Source: Treponema sp.
GTDB lineage: Bacteria > Spirochaetota > Spirochaetia > Treponematales > Breznakiellaceae
DNA: 45,828 nt
Assembly: GCA_009781635.1 (NCBI GenBank)
Contig: WQXU01000021.1
Location: forward strand, 1-45,828
Direction of reading: 5' to 3'
The notes below the pieces were generated by a model. The model had not been told where the DNA came from and ran no database searches. It was given only the letters and a program-made list of their open reading frames with translations. Every line of letters starts with the position of its first letter. Position 1 is the first letter of the stretch. The position numbers were made by a program, and so were the translations under genes. This document shows, in pieces, positions 33,857 through 42,121 of this stretch.

Positions 33857-36826
33857 ATGAATTTTCAATTTCCTTTTAATAATCCTTCTTTACCGCTTAA
33901 GGAACGCATTTGCGATTTAATTTCCCGGCTTACCCTTGAAGAAAAATCCGGCTTTATACCGGTTCATAACCAGGCGGTAGAACGGCTTGGTATTGCAGCC
34001 TGGAAAATCGGGGCTGAAGGCGCTCATGGTTTTGTGGATCGCGAAGGGCACAATACAACTTTTCCCCAGACCATAGGGCTTGCCGCCGCATGGGACAGGC
34101 AGCTGCTAAAAAAAATCGGCGAGGCAGCCGCAGTCGAAGCCCGCGTTTACTACAAGATCCATGACAGATCGGGCGGGCTTGCCATTTGGTCGCCTACAAT
34201 AGATTTGGAGCGGGATCCGCGCTGGGGCCGCACGGAAGAAGGTTACGGAGAGGATCCCTTTCTTACAGGCGAATTATCATCTGCATATATACGCGGCGCT
34301 CAGGGAGACGATCCTTTTTACCTGCGTGTAAGCTGCGGGCCAAAACATTTTTTTGCGAATAACAACGAAAAAGACAGGGGAAGCTGTTCATGTTCCATCC
34401 CTGTGCGCTGCATGCATGAGTATTATCTTGCTCCTTTTAAAACAGCAATAAAAGATGCAAAGGCAGTTTCATTAATGACAGCTTACAATGAAGTCAACGG
34501 TATTCCCATGATGCTTCATCCCATGTTAAACAGCATTGTAAAAAATGAATGGGGACTTGAAGGGCATGTTGTAACCGACGGCAAAGATTTTCTGCAGACT
34601 GTTACCATGCACCATTATTTTGATGCTCATGCGGAAACCCTGGCAGCATCTCTTAAAAACGGTGCGGATAACATGACAGATTCACCTGAACATGTTCTGC
34701 CTGCCGTAAAGGAAGCGCTGGACAGGAAATTGATTAGTGAAGAAGATCTGGATGAACATTTAAAGCGAATACTTTCCATCAGGTTCCGCCTTGGTCATTT
34801 TGATCCGCCCGGACACTGCCCCTATGATGCGATTGATGAAAGCAGTCTTATGAAGGATGAGTACTGCAGGCTGTCACGCGAGGCTGTCAGAAAATCTGTT
34901 GTACTGCTTAAAAATAATGGCATGCTTCCTATAAAGCCGGATTCTGTAAAAGGAACAATCGCTGTAATCGGGCCCTTGTCCGGCGTTGTTCATCTTGACT
35001 GGTATACAGGTTTTCCAAAAAGCGTTGTTACTCCCCTGGAAGGCTTGCAGGAATTGTACGGCAGGAACAGGATAATCCATGCCGATTTCCGCGATATTGT
35101 TTCCTTTTCTTCAAGCGACGGAAGGCCTGTTGTGTTAGCTGACACCGGCAATAAAAAAGGCAGGCTGCTGTGTATAGGAAAGCAGGGGCAGACTCCTGCG
35201 CGTTTTTACAGGGAAGACTGGGGCTGGGGTGCGCAAACGCTTACCGATGTTGAAAGCGGCCTGCTGCTGGAATCTCCTTACTGGCGAAGGGACCCGGGAA
35301 AAGCTGAGCCTCCGCCGGTTCCAGAGCAGGTGCTTAAGAGTCTAAGCAGGGATGAAGATCAATGTATAATTACAGCCAGCGGAAAAAGTTCTCATTCATG
35401 GTTTAATTTTTCGATTTTTAATCTGGTGCCTCAGGAAGACGGCCTTGTGCTGCTGCGTACATTTGACAACCGCAGCCTTGCCGCGCCGGAGCATGAGGGA
35501 AAAATTCTGTTACACGATGATCCTCTGCCGGCTAGCGGTGAATTGTTCAGGATGAAAACAGAACATGAATGTCTTCCCGGCATTGTTGAAGCTGCGGCAA
35601 AAGCAGAGCAGGTTATATTTGTTACGGGAAACAATCCGATGATAAACGGCCGCGAGTGCATAGACAGGCCGGGCATGAATCTTCCTCCCAGACATGAGGA
35701 ACTTTTAAATCATGTTCTGGATGTTAATAAGAATCTGGCGCTGGTGTTGATTTCCGGATATCCGTATACATGCAAAGATATTTCAGAAAAAATTCCTGCG
35801 ATAATATGGATGGCTCCCGGCATTCAGGAGACAGGAGGCGGCCTTGCGGATATTATCGGCGGCAGCCATTCTCCCGCAGGAAGGCTTCCCCTTACCTGGT
35901 ACGAGGATGAAAAACAGCTTCCGTCTATAATGGAGTACGACATTATCTCCGCCGGTACCACGTATCAATATTTTACAGGAAATGTTTTATGGCCCTTCGG
36001 CCACGGATTGAGTTACAGCGATTTTACCTATTCGGATTTGGTTCTGGATAAAACTGCCGCGGGGGAAAATGATACTGTTGCCGTTTCTTTTAAATTAAAA
36101 AACAAGGGAATGGATGCAGAGGAAGTTGCGCAAGTTTATGTCAGCATTTCCGGCTCTGTTTTCCGCCGTCCGAATAAAAGCTTAAAATGTTTTGACAGGC
36201 TTTTTCTTGCTTCAGGCGAAGAGAGGATTGTCCGTTTTGAGTTAGCTGTAAAAGAACTTGCAGTCTGGGACAGTTACCGCGGATGTTTCTGCGTTGAATC
36301 ATGTTATTGTACAGTTCTTGCCGGCGCATCATCACAGGATATACGCTTGACAGGCGGCTTTGAAATTAAGGGTGAGAATTTATTTCCGCGGAAAATTTCC
36401 GGCCAAATTTATGCGGAAAGATTCGATGATTACTCAAACTGTTTTCTTCACGAAAAACGCGGCAGCGGCATTGCCGCTGTGTTTAACAATGAACGCGAGA
36501 AAGCAAGCGGCTGGATTCGTTATGCAAAACTGGATTTTTCTGCGGGTGTTTCGCATTTTTCCGCCATTGTTCAGGGCACAAGCCGGATACCCGGTCTTGA
36601 AGCCAGCCGCATAGAGATTCGCCTTGATGCGCCGGACGGGGATCTTGCAGGAACCGTAAATGTTCCGGACACAGGTGAAATAAGCTTTTATGAGTTTGAT
36701 CCCAACAGCCCGCGGCGCCGGCCTGTTTGGGCCTATGCCGGAACAAGCCTGAAGAAAATTTGCGGCATACATGATCTTTATCTTGTATTGTACGGAAAAA
36801 CCGGCATCTGGCGTTTTGGTTTTTAA
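33857..36826 (+). CDS. Glycoside hydrolase family 3 with inserted and C-terminal carbohydrate-binding-like domains
   Basis: The 989-residue protein (start MNFQFPF) is larger than plain GH3 beta-glucosidases (~700-800). The N-terminal TIM barrel shows DRDPRWGR-like LERDPRWGRTEEGYGEDPFL near 113, GPKHFFANNNE near 158, and the nucleophile in GHVVTDGKDF (D241). The alpha/beta sandwich starts about 340 (SVVLLKNNGMLPI). An insertion at about 420-575 separates its strands. The fibronectin-like domain (about 730-835) precedes a last ~130 residues beginning AERFDDYSN, resembling a family 6 type binding module. It has no signal peptide, so it probably acts on imported oligosaccharides. Specificity (glucosidase, xylosidase or other) cannot be read from sequence. 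Confidence 0.85.
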   Translation: MNFQFPFNNPSLPLKERICDLISRLTLEEKSGFIPVHNQAVERLGIAAWKIGAEGAHGFVDREGHNTTFPQTIGLAAAWDRQLLKKIGEAAAVEARVYYKIHDRSGGLAIWSPTIDLERDPRWGRTEEGYGEDPFLTGELSSAYIRGAQGDDPFYLRVSCGPKHFFANNNEKDRGSCSCSIPVRCMHEYYLAPFKTAIKDAKAVSLMTAYNEVNGIPMMLHPMLNSIVKNEWGLEGHVVTDGKDFLQTVTMHHYFDAHAETLAASLKNGADNMTDSPEHVLPAVKEALDRKLISEEDLDEHLKRILSIRFRLGHFDPPGHCPYDAIDESSLMKDEYCRLSREAVRKSVVLLKNNGMLPIKPDSVKGTIAVIGPLSGVVHLDWYTGFPKSVVTPLEGLQELYGRNRIIHADFRDIVSFSSSDGRPVVLADTGNKKGRLLCIGKQGQTPARFYREDWGWGAQTLTDVESGLLLESPYWRRDPGKAEPPPVPEQVLKSLSRDEDQCIITASGKSSHSWFNFSIFNLVPQEDGLVLLRTFDNRSLAAPEHEGKILLHDDPLPASGELFRMKTEHECLPGIVEAAAKAEQVIFVTGNNPMINGRECIDRPGMNLPPRHEELLNHVLDVNKNLALVLISGYPYTCKDISEKIPAIIWMAPGIQETGGGLADIIGGSHSPAGRLPLTWYEDEKQLPSIMEYDIISAGTTYQYFTGNVLWPFGHGLSYSDFTYSDLVLDKTAAGENDTVAVSFKLKNKGMDAEEVAQVYVSISGSVFRRPNKSLKCFDRLFLASGEERIVRFELAVKELAVWDSYRGCFCVESCYCTVLAGASSQDIRLTGGFEIKGENLFPRKISGQIYAERFDDYSNCFLHEKRGSGIAAVFNNEREKASGWIRYAKLDFSAGVSHFSAIVQGTSRIPGLEASRIEIRLDAPDGDLAGTVNVPDTGEISFYEFDPNSPRRRPVWAYAGTSLKKICGIHDLYLVLYGKTGIWRFGF

Positions 36827-36907
36827 TGGCTCCCGTATACTATTTGCTGATTTCTGGACATAATGTTACCGGATATGTTGTTTGACGATTATAAGAGGAG
36901 ATACAAT

Positions 36908-37915
36908 ATGATAGCGGTAATAAAACCGGAAGCAACGGAGCAGCAGATAGAGGGCCTGGTGTCATGGTTTCAGGCGCGCGGATTAAAGACGCATCTTTCC
37001 GAAGGGGAATTTCAGACAATCATCGGTTTAATCGGAGACACAAGCAAGGTTGATGTTGATCTTGTAGAAGGACTTGATATCGTAGAATCCGTTAAACGAA
37101 TCTCGGAACCGTTTAAAAGCGCTAACAGAAAATTTCATCCCAGGGATACTGTAATAGAAATCGGCGGATATAAAATCGGCGGCGGTAATTTTCAGGTGAT
37201 TGCAGGTCCCTGTTCGGTGGAATCGCCTGATCAGATTATAAGCGTGGCTGAAAGCGTTAAGGCTTCCGGGGCCGCACTGCTGCGGGGCGGAGCTTTCAAA
37301 CCGCGCACATCACCCTATGCCTTCCAGGGCCTGCGCTCCGAGGGTATCGAGCTTTTACTTGAAGCCAAAGCCAGAACCGGCATGCCGATTGTTACGGAAA
37401 TTATGAATGCTGTTCATCTGCCCTTATTCGAACATGTTGATGTAATCCAGGTTGGCGCGCGCAATATGCAGAACTTTGAATTGTTAAAAGAACTGGGACA
37501 GGTTAAAAAACCGATTCTCCTGAAACGCGGATATGCAAATACGCTGCAGGAACTTTTAATGAGCGCCGAATATATCATGGCGGAAGGAAATAAGGATATA
37601 ATTCTGTGCGAAAGAGGGATAAGAACTTTTGAAACATATACAAGGAACACGCTCGATCTGTCCGCAGTCCCCGTGCTGCGCGATTTAACGCACTTGCCTG
37701 TAATAATTGATCCAAGCCATGCGATAGGCGTGTCCCGTTATGTGAAATCACTTGCTCTGGCCGCTGTTGCATGCGGCGCGGACGGACTGATTATCGAAGT
37801 GCACAATGATCCGCAGAATGCAGCGTGTGACGGCGCGCAGTCTCTTACGCCGGAACAATTCGCGGACCTTGCCGAAGGAATCCGGCGGATACGCAAGGTG
37901 ATCGAAACATTATGA
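36908..37915 (+). CDS. aroF: 3-deoxy-7-phosphoheptulonate synthase (DAHP synthase), type I with N-terminal ferredoxin-like domain
   Basis: The start is taken at the ATG at 36908, after GAGGAG; an in-frame ATG at 36863 has no ribosome site. The 335-residue protein has an N-terminal regulatory-type domain (about 1-70, MIAVIKPEATEQQIEGL), as in Thermotoga DAHP synthase, followed by the barrel: VIAGPCSVES near 98, RGGAFKPRTSPYAFQGL near 127-143, QVGARNMQNFELL near 180, PILLKRGYANT near 200, and IDPSHAIGVSRYV near 267. It joins phosphoenolpyruvate and erythrose-4-phosphate, the first step of the shikimate pathway. Its stop overlaps the next start by 4 bp. Feedback sensitivity may lie in the N-terminal domain. 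Confidence 0.93.
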   Translation: MIAVIKPEATEQQIEGLVSWFQARGLKTHLSEGEFQTIIGLIGDTSKVDVDLVEGLDIVESVKRISEPFKSANRKFHPRDTVIEIGGYKIGGGNFQVIAGPCSVESPDQIISVAESVKASGAALLRGGAFKPRTSPYAFQGLRSEGIELLLEAKARTGMPIVTEIMNAVHLPLFEHVDVIQVGARNMQNFELLKELGQVKKPILLKRGYANTLQELLMSAEYIMAEGNKDIILCERGIRTFETYTRNTLDLSAVPVLRDLTHLPVIIDPSHAIGVSRYVKSLALAAVACGADGLIIEVHNDPQNAACDGAQSLTPEQFADLAEGIRRIRKVIETL

Positions 37916-38745
37916 ACATAGGTATTACAGGGCTTGGGCTGATTGGCGGTTCTTTCGCCAAGGCATATAAGGCTGACGGGCACACGGTATTTGCGCACGA
38001 CACTGATAAAAGTATAATGGATTTTGCAGTTCTTTCAGGTGCAGTTGACGCTCCTCTGGACAATGATACGCTGCGCAAATGTGAACTTATCGTTATAGCG
38101 CTGTATCCGCAGGCTGCGGTAGAGTACTTGAATAATACTGCAGATAAAATACCGCCGGAAACGACAGTCATAGACTGCTGCGGTACAAAGAAAAATGTAT
38201 GCAGCACGGGGTTTCAGCTGGCGGCGCGGTATGGATTTACCTTTGTCGGCGGTCATCCGATGGCAGGCACAGAACAGTCAGGATTTAAACACAGCAAGGT
38301 AAACATGTTTAAAGGCGCATCCATGATAATTGTACCGCCCGTGTTTGACGATATCCTGTTTCTTGAGAAAATAAAAAATCTGCTTGCGCCGGCGGGTTTT
38401 GGAAAGCTGACCGTTACCACTGCGGAAAAGCACGATGCAATGATAGCGTTTACTTCGCAGATGGCGCATCTTGTATCCAATGCGTTTATTAAAAGCCCGA
38501 CTGTATTTAAACACAAGGGTTTTTCCGCAGGGAGCTACAAGGACTTAACGCGCGTTGCCTGGTTAAACGAAAAAATGTGGACAGAGCTTTTTATGGAAAA
38601 CCGTGAAAATCTATTAAATGAACTTGATTTGTTTATTGCATCCCTGACGCAATACAGGGACGCGCTTCTGTCAGAAAATAACGATATGCTTCAATCCCTG
38701 CTATACGACGGAAAGTGCCTGAAGGAAGATGTGGACAGACGTTAA
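37912..38745 (+). CDS. tyrA: Prephenate dehydrogenase
   Basis: This 277-residue protein has the Rossmann nucleotide site GITGLGLIGGSFAKAYKADG (residues 3-22) and an acidic residue at the end of the second strand (FAHD), as in NAD enzymes. The active-site segment is GGHPMAGTEQSGFKHS near 113-128, and the C-terminal helical dimer domain contains HDAMIAFTSQMAHLVSNAF and FSAGSYKDLTRVA. It oxidatively decarboxylates prephenate to 4-hydroxyphenylpyruvate for tyrosine. There is no chorismate mutase or ACT domain. The ATGA overlap with the DAHP synthase gene implies translational coupling; chorismate-to-prephenate steps are encoded elsewhere. Confidence 0.93.
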   Translation: MNIGITGLGLIGGSFAKAYKADGHTVFAHDTDKSIMDFAVLSGAVDAPLDNDTLRKCELIVIALYPQAAVEYLNNTADKIPPETTVIDCCGTKKNVCSTGFQLAARYGFTFVGGHPMAGTEQSGFKHSKVNMFKGASMIIVPPVFDDILFLEKIKNLLAPAGFGKLTVTTAEKHDAMIAFTSQMAHLVSNAFIKSPTVFKHKGFSAGSYKDLTRVAWLNEKMWTELFMENRENLLNELDLFIASLTQYRDALLSENNDMLQSLLYDGKCLKEDVDRR

Positions 38746-38772
38746 AAACAAGAATATAAAATAAACAAATGC

Positions 38773-38802
38773 TGGACAAAATCCGGTAAACCATGATATA
38801 CT
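38773..38802 (+). promoter_or_regulatory. Promoter of the 125-residue protein gene
   Basis: TGGACA (38773-38778), an 18-bp spacer and TATACT (38797-38802), followed by AAGGAG (38818-38823) and the ATG at 38833. Confidence 0.5.
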
Positions 38803-38832
38803 AACTATCATTTCAATAAGGAGAAGCCATTT

Positions 38833-39210
38833 ATGTTAATTAACAAGGCGGACAAATTAGTAAAAAAGCTTGATTTTCGCGGCACAAAAATTGAGTACCT
38901 CGACAAGGTATCGTCGAAGGATTTGCTCTTGATAGTAACTGCGATGGAGCAACAGGTTAACGTGCTGGAAAAGTTTAAGGCAACAGACCTTACACCCAAA
39001 GAAGGCTGCTGGTCACAGACCGTATACAATCCCATTATGGAAGCCTGCAAACAGTGCGTAAAAGAACCGGAAAAAGCAAAGAGCAATGCCAACCGCTTGC
39101 TGGGAGTTATTATAAAATCAGCGCTTATAATGTCACCGCTTTTATTCCGCCAAACAAGTGAAAAAGAATTCGAAGGCGCTACATACGCAAGAGAAGCGCT
39201 GGATATCTAA
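38833..39210 (+). CDS. Small helical cytoplasmic protein of unknown function
   Basis: This 125-residue protein has no signal peptide or membrane segment. It is lysine-rich and mainly helical (LINKADKLVKKLDFRG, LLLIVTAMEQQVNVLEKF, PIMEACKQCVKEPEKAKS). It has its own promoter, a strong ribosome site and a clear terminator, so it is a well-expressed single-gene unit. The three Cys residues do not form a recognisable metal site. I do not recognise the family. It does not look like tyrA-pathway machinery despite its position. Confidence 0.65.
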   Translation: MLINKADKLVKKLDFRGTKIEYLDKVSSKDLLLIVTAMEQQVNVLEKFKATDLTPKEGCWSQTVYNPIMEACKQCVKEPEKAKSNANRLLGVIIKSALIMSPLLFRQTSEKEFEGATYAREALDI

Positions 39211-39229
39211 AATAAAAATTTTTAATTGA

Positions 39230-39268
39230 GGCTGTCCAGGGAAGTAAATCCTGGGCAGTCTTTTTTTT
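39230..39268 (+). terminator. Rho-independent terminator
   Basis: GGCTGTCCAGG (39230-39240) pairs with CCTGGGCAGTC (39250-39260) over 11 bp with two G-T pairs and a 9-nt loop. A run of eight T follows. It is the best terminator in the window. Confidence 0.85.
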
Positions 39269-39363
39269 ATGCCCGAAATGCTGCAAATATTTAACATATT
39301 TATGAATAACCGCCATTTGCCTGCAGGTTTTTGTTTAAAATATAAATTTTTGTTTTATTCTTC

Positions 39364-39392
39364 TTGAAAAATGTTGCTTTATCGGTTATCAT
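39364..39392 (+). promoter_or_regulatory. Promoter of the hybrid histidine kinase gene
   Basis: TTGAAA (39364-39369), a 17-bp spacer and TATCAT (39387-39392), ending 6 nt before the GTG start. There is no room for a leader. Confidence 0.5.
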
Positions 39393-39398
39393 AAAAAG

Positions 39399-42017
39399 GT
39401 GTTTATTAAGAATAATCGCAGAAAACCGCATGTATCACCCTATTTTATTATCTCTATTTTTATAATAGCGGCGCTGCTTGTCGTAATTCCCATGATAACT
39501 ATTTATATACTAACTCAGGCATATGACAGTCAAATCAAGAACGAAACGCGCAAGGTATCTGTCTCCATTCAGCAGACAGTGAATTCCTTTATGAAAGGCG
39601 CATATAATTTAAGTTATGAGCTGTCATTAAACCGTAATACGCTTCATGCGCCTGCAAACGGTCCCAACGCAGGGATATCTCCGATACTCGCATACAGCGC
39701 AGAACGCAATGATTTTTTGGAACTTTTATATGTAACGAATACAATGAGGGACTCGTTAACCCATAATTACGGCTTTCAGGTTTCCAGATCGGAAGGGACA
39801 TTGGGCGACCGCAGCAACCGGTGGTGGTTTTTGCAGATAACAAAAACCATGCAGCCCTTTGTCGCACGTTCATATATATCCGTGACAACAGATATGCCGT
39901 GTACGTCTGTTTTTATTCCCATGTACAATGATCATGGCGAGATGACGCATATTTTCGGCGCTGATATAAGCCTTGCGTATATGCAGGAGCTGGTTAATAA
40001 ATTTGCCAATCCCGGCGGCGGGATGTTTTCGTTTATAATTGACGGCGAAGGCGTTGTGATTGCGCATCCTGATGATAAATATCTGGAGACGCTTACAAAC
40101 TATAAAACGCTGGTTCGCACATCTGCTGTAATGGATGCGTCGGGAAAAGCGCTCCGGGGTTCGGACGGAAACATTATCACTGAAGATGAAGAGTTTTATA
40201 TCTCTGATGGTTTTAAATCTGTAATTACAACAGTAATGAACGGGAACCGCGGTCTTGAATTGGTTAATTATAAAGACGTAATTTATTACATGAGCTATGA
40301 GCCGATTACCCTGCCAGGCTTTTCGGATTCATGGTCTGTTTTAACGCTGCAGGACAGAGATGCTGCAATGCGCGTAATATCGCAGCTTTTTATTCAGGTG
40401 ACCCTGATAATTATAGTTGTGCTGATAGTTTTTATTATTTTGATTTTTAGATTTCAGGAAAAACTGGCGGCGGAAAGCTCTACGCTCCAGATGATGTTTG
40501 ATTCCATTCCTGATTTGTTATTCTGCAAGGATCTGGATTTAAATTATTCGCGGTGCAATAAAAGTCTTTTAAATTATTTTAACATAAATGATAAAAATGA
40601 TCTTGTTGGAAAAAATGATGAAAGCGGACTTGGGATGCCGGAAGTTATGGCGGATGAATTCAGGTCTATGGATCGTAAGGTCATACAGGAGAATAAGGTA
40701 CATAAATATGAGGAATACGTTACAGCCCATGACGGAACTGTCCGGCTTTTTGAAACAAATAAAATTCCTCTTTCATTAAATAGCAAGCTGGTGGGAATAT
40801 TGGGAATTTCCCGTGATATAACAGAACGAAAATCGATGGAAGAGGCCGCGAAGAAAGCCAATAAAGCAAAAAGCGCTTTTCTAAGCACAATGAGCCATGA
40901 AATCCGCTCTCCCATAAACGCCATAAGCGGAATGACAACAATCGGCAAATTATCCGCCAGCACAGAAAAAAAAGACTATGCCTTTGACAAGATTGAAGCG
41001 GCTTCAAAGCACCTTCTTGGCATAATTAACGATGTTCTTGATATGTCCAAGATTGAAGCTGATAAACTTGAGCTTTCGCCTGTCAGCTTTGAATTTGGAA
41101 AAATGATACAGACTGTTATTGACATCAGCAATTACCACGTTGTCAAGCGCAGGCAGAATTTTTGCGTAAACACCGATGAAAATATACCGGCTGTGCTGAT
41201 CGGCGATGATCAAAGGCTTTCGCAGGTCATAACAAATCTTTTGTTTAACGCTTTCAAGTTCACGCCGGAAGAGGGTTCAATTCAGCTTGATTCGCAGTTA
41301 ATAAAGGAAGAAGACGGCAATTGCTTGCTGCAATTCTGTGTTTCAGATAACGGAATCGGCATAACTGAAGAACAAAAAGAAAGGCTGTTTTGGTCTTTTG
41401 AACAGGCCGATGCCAGCACATCGCGAAAGTACGGCGGTACGGGTCTTGGACTTCCCATTTCAAAGCGCATAGTGGAATTGATGGACGGCAAAATATGGGT
41501 TGAATCCGAACCCGGAAACGGAAGCAAATTCATATTTACAGTTATGCTGAAACGCGGCGAAAAAAACGAGGCGGATAATGATACAAAAACTGCTTTCGTT
41601 CATAACGGTTCTGCTGATGATTTATCGGCTTATACAATACTGCTTGCAGAGGATATAGAAATAAACCGCGAAATTATTCTTGAATTTCTCAAACCGACTA
41701 ATTTGAATATTGATTGCGCAGAGAACGGAGAAGCGGCAGTTCGTTTGTTTTCCGAATCGCCGGATAAATACAATATGATTTTCATGGATATACAAATGCC
41801 TGAAATGGACGGGTATAATGCAACACGCGCAATAAGAAGCATAGAGGCGAAATTGGCGGAAAGCGGAATTAGAAAGCAGATTCCCATAATAGCAATGACA
41901 GCAAATGTTTTCCGTGAGGATATTGAAAAATGCCTTGAAGCCGGCATGAACGGGCATGTCGGAAAGCCCGTTGATTTCAGCGAAGTGATTTACCACCTGC
42001 GGCAGCATTTGCATTAA
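39399..42017 (+). CDS. Membrane hybrid histidine kinase (Cache, PAS, HisKA, HATPase, receiver)
   Basis: This 872-residue protein (GTG start) has a first membrane helix at about 14-38 and a large extracytoplasmic sensor (about 40-328) of double-Cache type, with [20 protein letters not shown] and [16 protein letters not shown] second helix (about 330-350) is followed by a PAS domain (about 365-470, [20 protein letters not shown]), HisKA with H500 in [12 protein letters not shown], and HATPase with [21 protein letters not shown] and [13 protein letters not shown] receiver domain ends the protein, with the phospho-acceptor Asp near 797 in [13 protein letters not shown] and K in VGKPVD. There is no HPt domain, so onward phosphotransfer needs a partner encoded elsewhere. 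Start and promoter indicate a leaderless mRNA. Confidence 0.92.
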   Translation: MFIKNNRRKPHVSPYFIISIFIIAALLVVIPMITIYILTQAYDSQIKNETRKVSVSIQQTVNSFMKGAYNLSYELSLNRNTLHAPANGPNAGISPILAYSAERNDFLELLYVTNTMRDSLTHNYGFQVSRSEGTLGDRSNRWWFLQITKTMQPFVARSYISVTTDMPCTSVFIPMYNDHGEMTHIFGADISLAYMQELVNKFANPGGGMFSFIIDGEGVVIAHPDDKYLETLTNYKTLVRTSAVMDASGKALRGSDGNIITEDEEFYISDGFKSVITTVMNGNRGLELVNYKDVIYYMSYEPITLPGFSDSWSVLTLQDRDAAMRVISQLFIQVTLIIIVVLIVFIILIFRFQEKLAAESSTLQMMFDSIPDLLFCKDLDLNYSRCNKSLLNYFNINDKNDLVGKNDESGLGMPEVMADEFRSMDRKVIQENKVHKYEEYVTAHDGTVRLFETNKIPLSLNSKLVGILGISRDITERKSMEEAAKKANKAKSAFLSTMSHEIRSPINAISGMTTIGKLSASTEKKDYAFDKIEAASKHLLGIINDVLDMSKIEADKLELSPVSFEFGKMIQTVIDISNYHVVKRRQNFCVNTDENIPAVLIGDDQRLSQVITNLLFNAFKFTPEEGSIQLDSQLIKEEDGNCLLQFCVSDNGIGITEEQKERLFWSFEQADASTSRKYGGTGLGLPISKRIVELMDGKIWVESEPGNGSKFIFTVMLKRGEKNEADNDTKTAFVHNGSADDLSAYTILLAEDIEINREIILEFLKPTNLNIDCAENGEAAVRLFSESPDKYNMIFMDIQMPEMDGYNATRAIRSIEAKLAESGIRKQIPIIAMTANVFREDIEKCLEAGMNGHVGKPVDFSEVIYHLRQHLH

Positions 42018-42066
42018 ACATTCAATAATGGGAGGCTGCGTATAGCTTTTATCCCTTCATAATCCA

Positions 42067-42077
42067 TATACCGTATA
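42067..42077. promoter_or_regulatory. Palindromic site upstream of the MalT-like gene
   Basis: TATACCGTATA is an 11-bp palindrome around C at 42072. It lies 10 bp upstream of the -35 box, centred about -51. The same 11-mer occurs at 45714-45724. Confidence 0.5.
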
Positions 42078-42087
42078 GGTTTTTCTT

Positions 42088-42116
42088 TTGCTTTTTTCGT
42101 GAAATAGTGATATAAA
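42088..42116 (+). promoter_or_regulatory. Promoter of the MalT-like gene
   Basis: TTGCTT (42088-42093), a 17-bp spacer and TATAAA (42111-42116), ending 5 nt before the ATG at 42122, with no ribosome site. Confidence 0.5.
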
Positions 42117-42121
42117 GAGTA

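Noticed and set aside
36863-36907. Upstream ATG at 36863 as start of DAHP synthase
   Set aside because: GAGGAG is placed 8 nt before the ATG at 36908, where the family N-terminus begins.
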